A stretch of DNA of 64,000 bases from Phytohabitans houttuyneae (GTDB lineage Bacteria; Actinomycetota; Actinomycetes; Mycobacteriales; Micromonosporaceae), in NCBI RefSeq assembly GCF_011764425.1, contig NZ_BLPF01000001.1:1293001-1357000 (forward strand), written 5' to 3'. Made by a program: the position numbers and the translations under genes. This document shows, piece by piece, positions 35,437 to 43,566 of the stretch. The notes beneath the pieces were generated by a model that was not told the DNA's origin, made no database searches, and was given only the letters and a program-made list of their open reading frames with translations. Each line of letters opens with the position of its first letter. Position 1 is the stretch's first letter.

Positions 35437-37545
35437 TCAGCTCGGTATCGTCCACCGCTGGCTGGCGGCGGTACCGCAGGTCCACAGGTGCACGACCGTG
35501 CCGTCGGCCGAGCTGCCGCCGGCGATGTCGAGGCACTTGCTCGAGCTCGCGTTCACGAGCGTGCCGTTGGCCTGCGGCGCCCAGTTCTGCGCGCCGGTAC
35601 CGTTGCACGTCCACAGCTGGATCTTCGTGCCATCGGCGGTGCCCGAGCCGGAGACGTCCAGGCACTTGCCCAGTGCCCGCAGCGTCTGCCCGTTCCGGGT
35701 GAACGCCTGCGCCGTCCCGCCGTTGCAGGTCAGGATCTGCATCTGGGTACCGTCGGCGGTGCCGCCACCCCGCACGTCGAGGCACTTGCCGCCCAGGCCG
35801 ACCACCGCTCCGGTCCCGGGGTTGGGGTTGGCCGACTTGACGAACGTGAAGTCGTCGACGTCGAAGAGGCCGCCGCCCGCGCCGGTGAAGGTCAGGTACA
35901 CGTTCGCGTTGCCGGTCGGCACGCCCGACAGCGACGTGCTCACCGTGGCGAACGTGTTCCACCCGCCAGTGTTCGGCACCGCGACCGACCCGAGGATCGG
36001 CCCGGTGGTCGAGCCGGTGCGCACCTGAAGGGCGCCGCCCGGCCCGCCGGACACCACGCGCGCCCGCAGCGAGGTGGCGCCGCCGACGTTCACGTTGTTG
36101 TACGCGGCCCAGTCGCCCTGCTCGATGTACCCGAGCGTCTGTCCGTTGTTGGCGCCCGTCTTGCCGACCGCCTGCACGCCGCTCTGTGAGCTGAACGACT
36201 CGGCCTGCACGGTCACGTCACCACCGACCGGAGGCGTGCCGAGGTCCTTGATCCGGATGTTGCGGAACGACACGTCGTCGCCGGTGCCGTGGTTCTGGAT
36301 GCCGATGTAGCCGTCCAGGTTGCGGGTCGCGGTGGTGTTTGTGAAGTCGTTGACCAGCGTCCCGTTGAGGTACACCCGAAGGCGCTGCCCCTCGACGAGG
36401 ATCTCGTACGTGTTCCACTCCCCCGCCCGGTTGAGCGCGGCGTCGCGGGCGGCGAGGTTTGCCGACTGGAAGCCGTAGATCGCGCCGGTCGTGCGGTCGG
36501 CGGCGTCGGTCGGGTCGATCTGGATCTCGTACCCGTTGTTGACCGCCGAGTTGGGGTCGGTGGAGGACGGGAAGCCGACGAAGATGCCGGAGTTGTCGTC
36601 ACCGGCGAGCCGCCAGTCCAGCTTCAGCGAGTACGACGTGTACTGCCGCTGGCTGTACCAGAAAAGGCCCATGCCCCCGACGGAGGTCAGCGTGGCGTCG
36701 GAGTTGGTGAAGCTGCCCGGCCCGGCCTGCGACCACCCGGCCGTCGATCCATTGTAGAGGGTGGTGTAGCCGGTCTCCGGGCGGCAGTCGGCCTGCGAGC
36801 GGCCGGCCGCGTACCGGATGCCGCCGAGCAGATGTGCCCGGAAGTTGGCCTCCGCGTAGGAAGCCTGCGTGTGGCCGAGGCCGGTGTAGAAGGAGCGGCC
36901 GCCGCCGAACGTCTTGCACCAGGTGATCGGGTGGTCGGCGCCCATGCCGCCACCGGAGTACGAGGACTCGTCGAGGTTGGCGAGCACCTTCGCGCTGGTG
37001 CGGGGGTTGGTGCGGTAGTTGTACCACTCGTCGGTGCGGGTCCAGGTCTGCGGCAGGTGGCCGGTGGCCGCGTAGCCCCGGCTCTCCACCCGGATGTTGG
37101 CCTGCTGGATCGCCGGGTGGGAGGCGAAGTAGCCGCCCACGAGGTTGCCGTAGAACGGCCAGTCGTACTCGGTGTCGGCGGCCGCGTGGACGCCAACGTA
37201 GCCCTTGCTGGTGGCGATGTACTGCTCGAACGCCGTCTGCTGGGTGGCGTTGAGCACGTCGCCGGTCGTGGAGAGGAAGACGACCGCCTCGTACTGCGCG
37301 AGGTTGGCGGTGGTGAACGCCGCCGCGTCCTCGGTCGCGGTCACGCTGAAGTTGTTGGCCGCGCCCAGGTCCCGGATCGCCTGGATCCCCTGCGGGATCG
37401 AGTCGTGCCGGAAGCCGGCCGTCTTGGAGAAGACCAGCACGTCGTAGCGGGGGTCGGCCGGGTTGGCCACTCCCGGGGTCGCCGGGGTGGTGCAGGCGAT
37501 GACCGCGAAGAGCGCGGTCGCCGCCCCGATGAACGTCTTACGCAT
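35437..37545 (-). CDS. secreted ThuA-DUF1080-CBM6-ricin protein
   Basis: Secreted carbohydrate-active protein of 702 residues. Signal peptide 1-28 (a cysteine near 18 could be a lipobox); ThuA domain about 33-245 (DVLVFSKTAGFRHDSIPQGI, GVHAAADTEYDWPFYGNLVGG). A DUF1080 (3-keto-disaccharide hydrolase/laminin G-like) domain spans about 255-435 (TLYNGSTAGWSQ, DNSGIFVGFP), then CBM6 about 440-570 and a ricin-B lectin about 580-702 with three GKCLD repeats. DUF1080 enzymes act on 3-keto-sugars, which fits a partner sugar dehydrogenase. AGGAG precedes the ATG at 37545. It starts 8 bases after the sugar dehydrogenase gene, forming a two-gene operon, and ends at a terminator. Confidence 0.88.
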   Translation of the reverse strand: MRKTFIGAATALFAVIACTTPATPGVANPADPRYDVLVFSKTAGFRHDSIPQGIQAIRDLGAANNFSVTATEDAAAFTTANLAQYEAVVFLSTTGDVLNATQQTAFEQYIATSKGYVGVHAAADTEYDWPFYGNLVGGYFASHPAIQQANIRVESRGYAATGHLPQTWTRTDEWYNYRTNPRTSAKVLANLDESSYSGGGMGADHPITWCKTFGGGRSFYTGLGHTQASYAEANFRAHLLGGIRYAAGRSQADCRPETGYTTLYNGSTAGWSQAGPGSFTNSDATLTSVGGMGLFWYSQRQYTSYSLKLDWRLAGDDNSGIFVGFPSSTDPNSAVNNGYEIQIDPTDAADRTTGAIYGFQSANLAARDAALNRAGEWNTYEILVEGQRLRVYLNGTLVNDFTNTTATRNLDGYIGIQNHGTGDDVSFRNIRIKDLGTPPVGGDVTVQAESFSSQSGVQAVGKTGANNGQTLGYIEQGDWAAYNNVNVGGATSLRARVVSGGPGGALQVRTGSTTGPILGSVAVPNTGGWNTFATVSTSLSGVPTGNANVYLTFTGAGGGLFDVDDFTFVKSANPNPGTGAVVGLGGKCLDVRGGGTADGTQMQILTCNGGTAQAFTRNGQTLRALGKCLDVSGSGTADGTKIQLWTCNGTGAQNWAPQANGTLVNASSSKCLDIAGGSSADGTVVHLWTCGTAASQRWTIPS

Positions 37546-37553
37546 CGCCACTC

Positions 37554-40454
37554 CTAAGAAGGCAGGGTCCACTGCTGGTTGGCCGCGCCGCTGCAGGTCC
37601 ACAGGTGTACGACCGTGTTGTCCGCCGAACCGGTGCCGGAGATGGTCAGGCACTTGCTGGAGTTCGCGTTGACGAGCGTGCCGTTGGCCTGCGGTACCCA
37701 GTTCTGCGCGCCGGTGCCGTTGCAGGTCCAGAGCTGGATCTTCGTGCCGTCCGCCGTACCCGCGCCGGAGACATCCAGGCACTTGCCGAGCGCGCGCAGC
37801 GTCTGCGCGCTGCGGGTCCACGTCTGCGCCGCGCTGTTGTTGCAGGTCAAGATCTGGATTTGGGTACCGTCGGCGGTGGCGCCGCCGCGTACGTCCAGGC
37901 ACTTGCCGCCGAGGCCCGTGATCCGTGAGCCGCCGGTGCTGCCGCCCGTCACGAACGTGAACGAGTCGACGTCGAACAGCGCGCCCGCCCCGCCGGCGAA
38001 GGTCAGGTACAGCGTGGTGGTACCGGCCGGCGGGTTGCTGATCGTGCCGCTGACGTTTGCGAACGTGTCCCAACTCCCCGTCGACGTCACCGTGGCGGAG
38101 CCGAGCACCGTGCCCGTCGGCGAGCCGGCCCGCACCTGCAACGTGCCCCCGGCGCCGGCGGAGGAAACCCGCGCGGTGAACGAGGTGGCGTTGCTGATCC
38201 GGTACGGGTCGAACGCGATCCAGTCGCCGTTTTCGATGCTGCCGACCGTGTACCCGCCCTCGGCCGTGGCCTTGGCGTGGGTACCGATGCCGGACATCGT
38301 CTTGAAGTGCTCCGCCTGCCGCTTGCGCGGCTGGAGGACGTGCTGGGTGTGCGTGGTGATCCCGCCGTTGTCGGTGTACTCGGCGTCGAAGATCCCGAAG
38401 ATGTTGGCGGCGTCGTCGTGCTCGCCGTCGACCGGGATCGTGATCGAGCCGGTGCAGCCGGTCTGCGAGGTGATCTGGTGGCCATGGCTGTCGTGGCCGA
38501 GGACGTAGGTCATGCGCACCCGCGCGCAGTTGATCGTGCCGTCCTCGGTGTCGGCCACCGAGATCGTGAACGGCACCGTGTCGCCGAACGAGAAGAGCTG
38601 CCCGTTCGCCGGCGTGGAGATGGTGACCCGCGGCGCGGTGTTGCCCACGGAGATTGTCACGCTGTCCGAGCCGGTGGCGCCCTGCGGGTCACGGACGGTG
38701 AGCGTCGCCGTGTACGTGCCGTTCGTGCTGTAGGTCTTGCTCGGGTTCGCGGCCGTCGAGGTCGTGCCGTCGCCGAAGGCCCACGAGTACGTGATCGCGC
38801 TGCCGTCCGGGTCGGACGAGCCCGCCGACGAGAACTGCACGGTCAGCGGCGCCGCGCCCGAGGTGGGGTTGGCGGTGGCGTTCGCGATCGGCGCGCGGTT
38901 GCCGCCGGTACCCACGTAGTCGTAGCGGTACAGCGCCGAGTTGGCGTCGCCGCCGAACCAGCCGGTGCCGTAGTCGAGGACGTAGAGGGCGCCGTCCGGG
39001 CCGAACGCGGAGTCCATGATCTGGGTACCGGTCCACGGGAACGTCTCGATCCCCTGTATCGCGCCGGTGGAGCTCACGTGGATCGGCTTGATCCAGCGCC
39101 GCCCGAACTCGGTGGCGAAGAACTGCCCGTCGAACCCGGAGGGGAACTTGGTCGTGGACGGGTTGGCCGCGTCGTACCGGTAGACAGGTCCGGCCATCGG
39201 CGACTCGGAGCCACCGCCGAACTCGGGGGGCGTGCCGGCGTCACCCGCGTACCGGATCCAGGCCGCGCGGGCGGCCGGGAGCGTGCCCTGCCCGGTGTTG
39301 CGGAACGAGTTGTTGGTCGGGCCGCCGGTGCAGTTGAACTTGGGCCCCGTCGCGTTTGTCGCGAAGTTCCACTCGTTGTACGTCTCGGTGGACGTGTTCG
39401 TGCCGGTGCAGTAGGGCCAGCCGTAGTTGCCCGCCGAGGTGACCCGGTTGAACTCGACCTGGCCGCTCGGCCCGCGCGTGGCGCTCGTCGTGCCGGCGTC
39501 CGGACCGTAGTCGCCGACGTAGACCACGCCGGTCGCCTTGTCCACGCCGATCCGGAACGGGTTGCGGAAGCCCATCGCGTAGATCTCGGGACGCGTGTTG
39601 GGCGTGCCGGGCGCGAAGAGGTTTCCGGCCGGGATCGAGTACGAGCCGTTGGCGTTCACCTTGATCCGCAGGAGCTTGCCGCGCAGGTCGTTGGTGTTGC
39701 CCGCGGACCGCTGCGCGTCGAAGACCGGGTTGCGCTCGGTCCGCTCGTCAAGCGGCGCGTAGCCGGCCGAGTCGAACGGGTTGCTGTCGTCCCCCGTGGA
39801 CAGGTAGAGGTTGCCCGCCGCGTCGAAGTCGATGTCGCCGCCCACGTGGCAGCACATGCCGCGGTCGGCGGCGACGTCCAGGATGTTCACCTGGCTCGCC
39901 ATGTTGATCGTGTTGTTGCTGTTCAGCGTGAACCGCGACAGCCGGTTGACCCCCTGCCACGTCGCCCACGTCGCGGCGGTACCGCTCGCGGGCGCGTCGC
40001 CGGCCGGGGTGGACAGCGGCGGCGCGTAGTACAGATAGATGAACCGGTTGGTGGCGAAGCCGGGGTCGACGCCGACGCCCTGCAGCCCTTCCTCGTCGTG
40101 CGTGTACACGGGGATGGTGCCGATCACGCTGGTGTTGCCGGCCGCGTCGGTGCGCCGGACGGTGCCGTTGCGGGCGGTGTGGATGACCGAGCGGTCCGGG
40201 AGCACGGCGAGCGTCATGGGCTCGCCGACCTCACCGACGCCGCTGGCCAGCGTCACGCGCTGGAAGTCCGCCGCGTTGATCGGGTGCGCCTGCGCCGGGG
40301 CCGCGGTGGTCGCGACGGAGATCGCCGCGCCGGCGGCGACGAGAAGAGCGGCGGAGCCGGCCGCCTTGAGTCTGGTGGCCGTGCGCGCGCGGCGGTGCCT
40401 CCGGGCGCGCGGGATCGACGGCGCGGGGCGGCGCCGGAAGTCCAGGATGGACAT
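37554..40454 (-). CDS. secreted glucose/sorbosone dehydrogenase-PKD-CBM6-ricin protein
   Basis: Secreted PQQ-type sugar dehydrogenase of 966 residues. A twin-Arg-rich leader and signal peptide (to about 56) precede the six-bladed glucose/sorbosone dehydrogenase domain (about 60-480, EEGLQGVGVDPGFA, CCHVGGDIDFDAAGNLYLSTGD, YAMGFRNPFRIG). A PKD domain (520-600), an Ig-like segment, a CBM6-like module (710-835) and a ricin-B lectin (845-965) follow. It oxidises a sugar outside the cell while bound to polysaccharide; the substrate is unknown. Its core parallels the middle of the giant protein at 16.7-22.6 kb. The ThuA-DUF1080 gene follows after 8 bases. GAGGG lies 11 bases upstream of the ATG at 40454. 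Confidence 0.88.
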   Translation of the reverse strand: MSILDFRRRPAPSIPRARRHRRARTATRLKAAGSAALLVAAGAAISVATTAAPAQAHPINAADFQRVTLASGVGEVGEPMTLAVLPDRSVIHTARNGTVRRTDAAGNTSVIGTIPVYTHDEEGLQGVGVDPGFATNRFIYLYYAPPLSTPAGDAPASGTAATWATWQGVNRLSRFTLNSNNTINMASQVNILDVAADRGMCCHVGGDIDFDAAGNLYLSTGDDSNPFDSAGYAPLDERTERNPVFDAQRSAGNTNDLRGKLLRIKVNANGSYSIPAGNLFAPGTPNTRPEIYAMGFRNPFRIGVDKATGVVYVGDYGPDAGTTSATRGPSGQVEFNRVTSAGNYGWPYCTGTNTSTETYNEWNFATNATGPKFNCTGGPTNNSFRNTGQGTLPAARAAWIRYAGDAGTPPEFGGGSESPMAGPVYRYDAANPSTTKFPSGFDGQFFATEFGRRWIKPIHVSSTGAIQGIETFPWTGTQIMDSAFGPDGALYVLDYGTGWFGGDANSALYRYDYVGTGGNRAPIANATANPTSGAAPLTVQFSSAGSSDPDGSAITYSWAFGDGTTSTAANPSKTYSTNGTYTATLTVRDPQGATGSDSVTISVGNTAPRVTISTPANGQLFSFGDTVPFTISVADTEDGTINCARVRMTYVLGHDSHGHQITSQTGCTGSITIPVDGEHDDAANIFGIFDAEYTDNGGITTHTQHVLQPRKRQAEHFKTMSGIGTHAKATAEGGYTVGSIENGDWIAFDPYRISNATSFTARVSSAGAGGTLQVRAGSPTGTVLGSATVTSTGSWDTFANVSGTISNPPAGTTTLYLTFAGGAGALFDVDSFTFVTGGSTGGSRITGLGGKCLDVRGGATADGTQIQILTCNNSAAQTWTRSAQTLRALGKCLDVSGAGTADGTKIQLWTCNGTGAQNWVPQANGTLVNANSSKCLTISGTGSADNTVVHLWTCSGAANQQWTLPS

Positions 40455-40638
40455 GGTGGTGGGTTCCCTCTCCTGACGTTTGCCAGGCAAGGGCGCGCGC
40501 CGTCGCGCCGGATGCCGGTGGGGGCGGTGGGCCGACGCGAGCACGGTCGCTCGCGCCGTGAGGCTAACCGCGCCGTCGGTTACCTCGGCGAAACAGCTGT
40601 GTCGTGGTCGTCACATTAATTCGTAAACCTAGATGTGT

Positions 40639-40670
40639 CCATACTTTCCAGTGCCACGACCCATACTTTC
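40639..40670 (-). promoter_or_regulatory. 10-bp direct repeats upstream of sugar dehydrogenase operon
   Basis: CCATACTTTC occurs at 40639-40648 and 40661-40670, 22 bases apart (two helical turns), about 190 bases before the dehydrogenase start. The pattern suits a dimeric activator or repressor. The rest of 40455-40738 has no gene; it is the operon's leader and promoter region. Confidence 0.4.
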
Positions 40671-40739
40671 GCTCGTACGGCGAAAAGTTCCGCTCCCAGC
40701 GGCGCTGATCTCGTCGGGCGCGGTGCCCGCACACAACGA

Positions 40740-40771
40740 CGGGAGCCGCGCCTGGCAAGGCGCGGCTCCCG
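40740..40771 (-). terminator. terminator hairpin after small gene
   Basis: CGGGAGCCGCGCC (40740-40752) pairs perfectly with GGCGCGGCTCCCG (40759-40771) around TGGCAA. It stands 14 bases beyond the stop of the 57-residue minus-strand gene, with a T-rich stretch on the exit side. Confidence 0.75.
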
Positions 40772-40785
40772 TTTACCCCCGATCG

Positions 40786-40959
40786 CTACCGGGCGTGCGC
40801 CGCCACGGGCTGCCCACGCACCGGCGCTTCCTGACGCGCGCGGCGGGCGCGGCGCGCCCGGCGGGCGGTGGCGAGCAGGCGCTCGCGGTCTGCCTCGGCG
40901 ATCAGCTCACGCTGGCGGTCGTGGGCCTGGGCCAGGACGAGGTCCGGGTGCATCATCAT
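40786..40959 (-). CDS. small basic protein, conserved actinobacterial type
   Basis: 57-residue protein starting with three methionine codons after AGGGAGA, a strong Shine-Dalgarno sequence. The first half (HPDLVLAQAHDRQRELIAEADRERLL) is helical; the second is an Arg/Ala-rich basic tail. Similar small proteins with a Met-His-Pro start are common in Micromonosporaceae, function unknown. The strong ribosome site, a dedicated terminator at 40740-40771 and an upstream A+T-richer spacer make it a real monocistronic gene despite its size. Confidence 0.7.
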   Translation of the reverse strand: MMMHPDLVLAQAHDRQRELIAEADRERLLATARRARRARRARQEAPVRGQPVAAHAR

Positions 40960-41309
40960 CGCTCTGTCTCCCTTGTGTTCACTGCTTTCCGCTGATAGAT
41001 CAATCTTCGGCGGACGAGGCAGCGGCCACATCGGGAGCGCTTACCTATCTTGAGCGGCCCGGGACCTTACGTACGCCCCGCAATGCCTTACGCACGTGCC
41101 CCGGACCACATAGGTATACCTACAGCCCACCCGCGATTGCACTCGAGCCGGACGTTTTGCCCAGCGCGCTCAGCGCCCGCGCGTCGCGTTCAGCCAGCAG
41201 GTGCCGACTCCTCGATCGACGTCAACCTCGGGCATCGGCGAGTCGACCGTGGCGTTTGTGAGCTGCCGCTGTGCCTGTTGCCGCTGTGCCCGCGGTTGCC
41301 GCCTCACGC
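40960..41309. other. spacer upstream of small gene
   Basis: About 350 bases with no gene. The left part should hold the minus-strand promoter of the 57-residue protein; the right 50 bases (from about 41260) are a module A copy that runs into the transposase remnant. Nothing else recognised. Confidence 0.5.
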
Positions 41310-41858
41310 TCCGCGGTCGCCCAGCAGGGCGCAGGCGAGGTTCGCGAAGGCTGGGAAGTGATCGGCTTTGCGGTCGTAGCGACCAGCAGCCGGATCAGGA
41401 GCTGGGAGTCGTGGGTGTCGCGGCGGAGATCAGGCAGGCCAGCGGCACAGCGCGGCGGTCACACAGTACGTGGATCTTGCTGCCGGATTTGCCACGGTCG
41501 ACCGGGTTTGGCCCATTCAGATCCCTCTTTTGCGCCCGGACCGCGATCGAGTCCACGATCGCCCTGGACCAGTCAATCTCGCTGACCAAGCCCAACCTAT
41601 GCAGAAACTGCTGATACAACTGTTCCCACAGCCCAGCGGCCGTCCACTCAGTGAACCGGCGGTGCGCCGTCGAACGGGAGATCCCGAACACCCGCGCAGG
41701 CAGCTTCCACCACGAACAGCCCGCCGCCACCCTGCCGACGCGGCGCCTTGACCGGGATCAACGGCTGCGCGACTTGCCAGAAGCATCCGGCGCCCAGGTA
41801 CGGACCATCTCCTCCACCGTGGAAGGAAGATCATGCCGCAGGTCACACCACTATCCAT
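41310..41858 (-). pseudogene. IS5-family transposase remnant
   Basis: Degenerate IS5-type (DDE) transposase. Recognisable pieces in order: IPVKAPRRQGGG-like start in one frame; SRSTAHRRFTEWTAAGLWEQLYQ; IDWSRAIVDSIAVRAQKRDLNGPNPVDRGKSGSKIHVLCDRRAVPLA (first catalytic Asp region). After a frameshift comes THDSQLLIRL, and after an internal deletion the C-terminal RYDRKADHFPAFANLACALLGDRGA with a stop near 41310. The middle DDE part is missing and at least two frames are used, so it is inactive. The stop codon lies inside a module A sequence, linking this insertion sequence to the mosaic repeats. Confidence 0.8.
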
Positions 41859-41875
41859 CTAGGACTCGGTCTTAG

Positions 41876-42175
41876 ATGTGAGCTATCGCCATGCTCGCGG
41901 TTTGCCGCCTCACCTTCCGCAGTCGCCCGGCTCAGGCCAGGAGCCAGTTCCGGCAGATCTTGGCAAGTTAGCGTCGAAATAGCGCGCTAACTCACCAAGA
42001 TCTCGAAGCTCACACCGCCCGCACCTGATCGACAGTCACAGACCGCGACGACGGCGCCGAACTGCGGGCGGACTCGCCTTACCCCGTAAAGCCGGCCACT
42101 GCGGCGCGGACACCGTGAGGTGGGAAGACACCGGAAGCTGTCGCACGGGGAAGCAATCCAACTCCGAAAGTCGAG
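41876..42175 (+). repeat. mosaic MITE-like element, copy 4 (A-B-C)
   Basis: Module A (about 41877-41935, with TGCCGCCTCACCTTCCGC), module B (about 41953-42085, with GATCTTGGCAAGTTAGCGTC) and module C (about 42109-42175, with GGAAGCTGTCGCACGGGG), ending in CTCCGAAAGTCGAG at 42162-42175, the same terminus as copy 3. The left end abuts the transposase remnant, preceded by an imperfect palindrome at 41856-41876. Non-coding. Confidence 0.75.
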
Positions 42176-42532
42176 TTGCCCCTGGAAGGGCCAAAAGAGT
42201 CCACGATCGTCACGGATCAACTCGATCATGGGATGAGAACCGATTGGACCGGGCCTGCTGGGTGGTGAGGTGGTCGCGGCGGTCCGCGCCGAAGACGCGT
42301 TCCTTGATCACTGTCAAAGTAGCCAGTCATCCCGCTTGCACCTGGTGCATCGCACGCCCACGAGCACCCACCCGACGAGCGGTAGAGCTGGGCGCATTAG
42401 TGCGCCCAGCTTGAGAGGCTCCCGCGACCGCGGAGGGTGAGGCCGCGGGAGCAACGGTCCGGACCACCGCGGACATCGCGGTAGCTCAAAATCTGGTGAA
42501 AGCCCCCCGACGCCCGCGACGAAAAGCGGCGG
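42176..42532. other. non-coding spacer with hairpin and inverted module A
   Basis: 42176-42385 shows nothing I recognise. AGCTGGGCGCA (42386-42396) and TGCGCCCAGCT (42401-42411) form a perfect 11-bp hairpin with loop TTAG. 42424-42490 is module A in inverse orientation (GAGGGTGAGGCCGCGGGAGC, GGTCCGGACC). Both stand downstream of the minus-strand gene ending at 42533 and may act in transcript termination. Confidence 0.55.
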
Positions 42533-43495
42533 TCAGTCGCGGTAGCGCGGTGTCGGGGCGGTCTCGGCGGTGCCGAACCAGCGGCGGTAGCTGGCCGTCC
42601 ACGTGCCGTCGGCGCGCATGCGGTCGAGGACCGCGTTGACGAAGCGGACCAGGTCGTCTGCGCCCTGGGGCATCGCGATGCCGGCCGGGTCGTCGGTGAT
42701 CCGGTCGCCGACGATCCGCGTGTTCGGGTCCTGTACCGCCAGCGTGGCCAGCAGCGTGTCGATGCTGGAGATGGCGTCCACCTGATGCTGCTGGAGCAGG
42801 ACGAGGCAGTCGACAAGCAGCTGCGACGACACGGCGATGGGGCGGGACGGCGCGCGCTGGAGGTTGGGGATGCTGCTGCTGCCGCTTGTCGCGCAGACCT
42901 TGCGGCCGCCCAGGTCGGCCAGGCCGCGGATGCCCGAGCCCTCGCGCACGAGCAGGCGCTGGCCGGACGAGAGGTACTCGGTGGAGAAGGAGACCTGGCG
43001 CCAGCGCTCGCAGTTCATGGTCATGGTGCGGATGACCATGTCGACCTCGCCGCGCTGGAGGACGGGGACCCGGTCGGCGGTGGTGATCGCGCGGAAGTGG
43101 ATCGCGTCCGGGTCGCCGAAGAGGGCGGCGGCGACTCGCCGGGCGATGTCGATCTCGAAGCCGACGAGGTTGCCGGTGATCGGGTCGCGGTAGCTGAACC
43201 GGTAGGCGTCCTGGTCGATGCCGACGACGAGCCGGCCGTCGCGCACGATCCGCGCCATCGTCGAGCCCGCCGGCATGCGACCGGGCGGCGGCAGCGCACC
43301 GCGCGGCCGGAGGCTGGCCCGCCGGTCGCAGCCGATCGTGGCGTCGGCGGCCGCGCTGGCCGGTGGGGCCGGGTCCTGGATGCCGACGGGGCGGGGCGCG
43401 CCGGCGTCGACCTCGGCCGACCGCGGGCCCGGTGCGGCCGCGCAGCCACCGAGCAGGGCGGCCACGAGCAGCGGTACCAACCCGGGGGCGCGCAC
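42533..43495 (-). CDS. second GlnH-like amino-acid-binding lipoprotein
   Basis: Paralogue of the 31.7-kb lipoprotein, about 320 residues. Lipobox ALLGGC, then CDRRASLRP, MPAGSTMARIVRDGRLVVGIDQDAYRFSYRDPITG, and the ending APTPRYRD, which is very close to the C-terminus of mycobacterial GlnH. It should bind an acidic amino acid or its amide at the outer face. No transporter or PknG/GlnX gene is adjacent. The start is placed at GTG 43495, because the alternative GTG at 43522 lies inside the terminator stem of the upstream gene (43519-43553). Confidence 0.83.
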   Translation of the reverse strand: MRAPGLVPLLVAALLGGCAAAPGPRSAEVDAGAPRPVGIQDPAPPASAAADATIGCDRRASLRPRGALPPPGRMPAGSTMARIVRDGRLVVGIDQDAYRFSYRDPITGNLVGFEIDIARRVAAALFGDPDAIHFRAITTADRVPVLQRGEVDMVIRTMTMNCERWRQVSFSTEYLSSGQRLLVREGSGIRGLADLGGRKVCATSGSSSIPNLQRAPSRPIAVSSQLLVDCLVLLQQHQVDAISSIDTLLATLAVQDPNTRIVGDRITDDPAGIAMPQGADDLVRFVNAVLDRMRADGTWTASYRRWFGTAETAPTPRYRD

Positions 43496-43518
43496 GCCGA
43501 CATCGTGCCAAAGGCGGT

Positions 43519-43553
43519 CCACTCCGGCCGCCCCCGTGGCGCGGCCGGAGTGG
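43519..43553 (-). terminator. terminator hairpin after ABC/discoidin operon
   Basis: CCACTCCGGCCG (43519-43530) and CGGCCGGAGTGG (43542-43553) form a perfect 12-bp stem with an 11-base loop, 13 bases past the stop of the discoidin-domain gene that ends the 50.2-43.6 kb operon. Confidence 0.7.
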
Positions 43554-43566
43554 GGTCTCGGGAGGG

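Noticed and set aside
38277-40619. 780-residue plus-strand open frame
   Set aside because: Mirror of the second sugar dehydrogenase gene; no motif, composition typical of an antisense frame.
41987-42229. 80-residue minus-strand frame over modules B and C
   Set aside because: Equivalent frames in the other copies are interrupted or different, so no protein is conserved.
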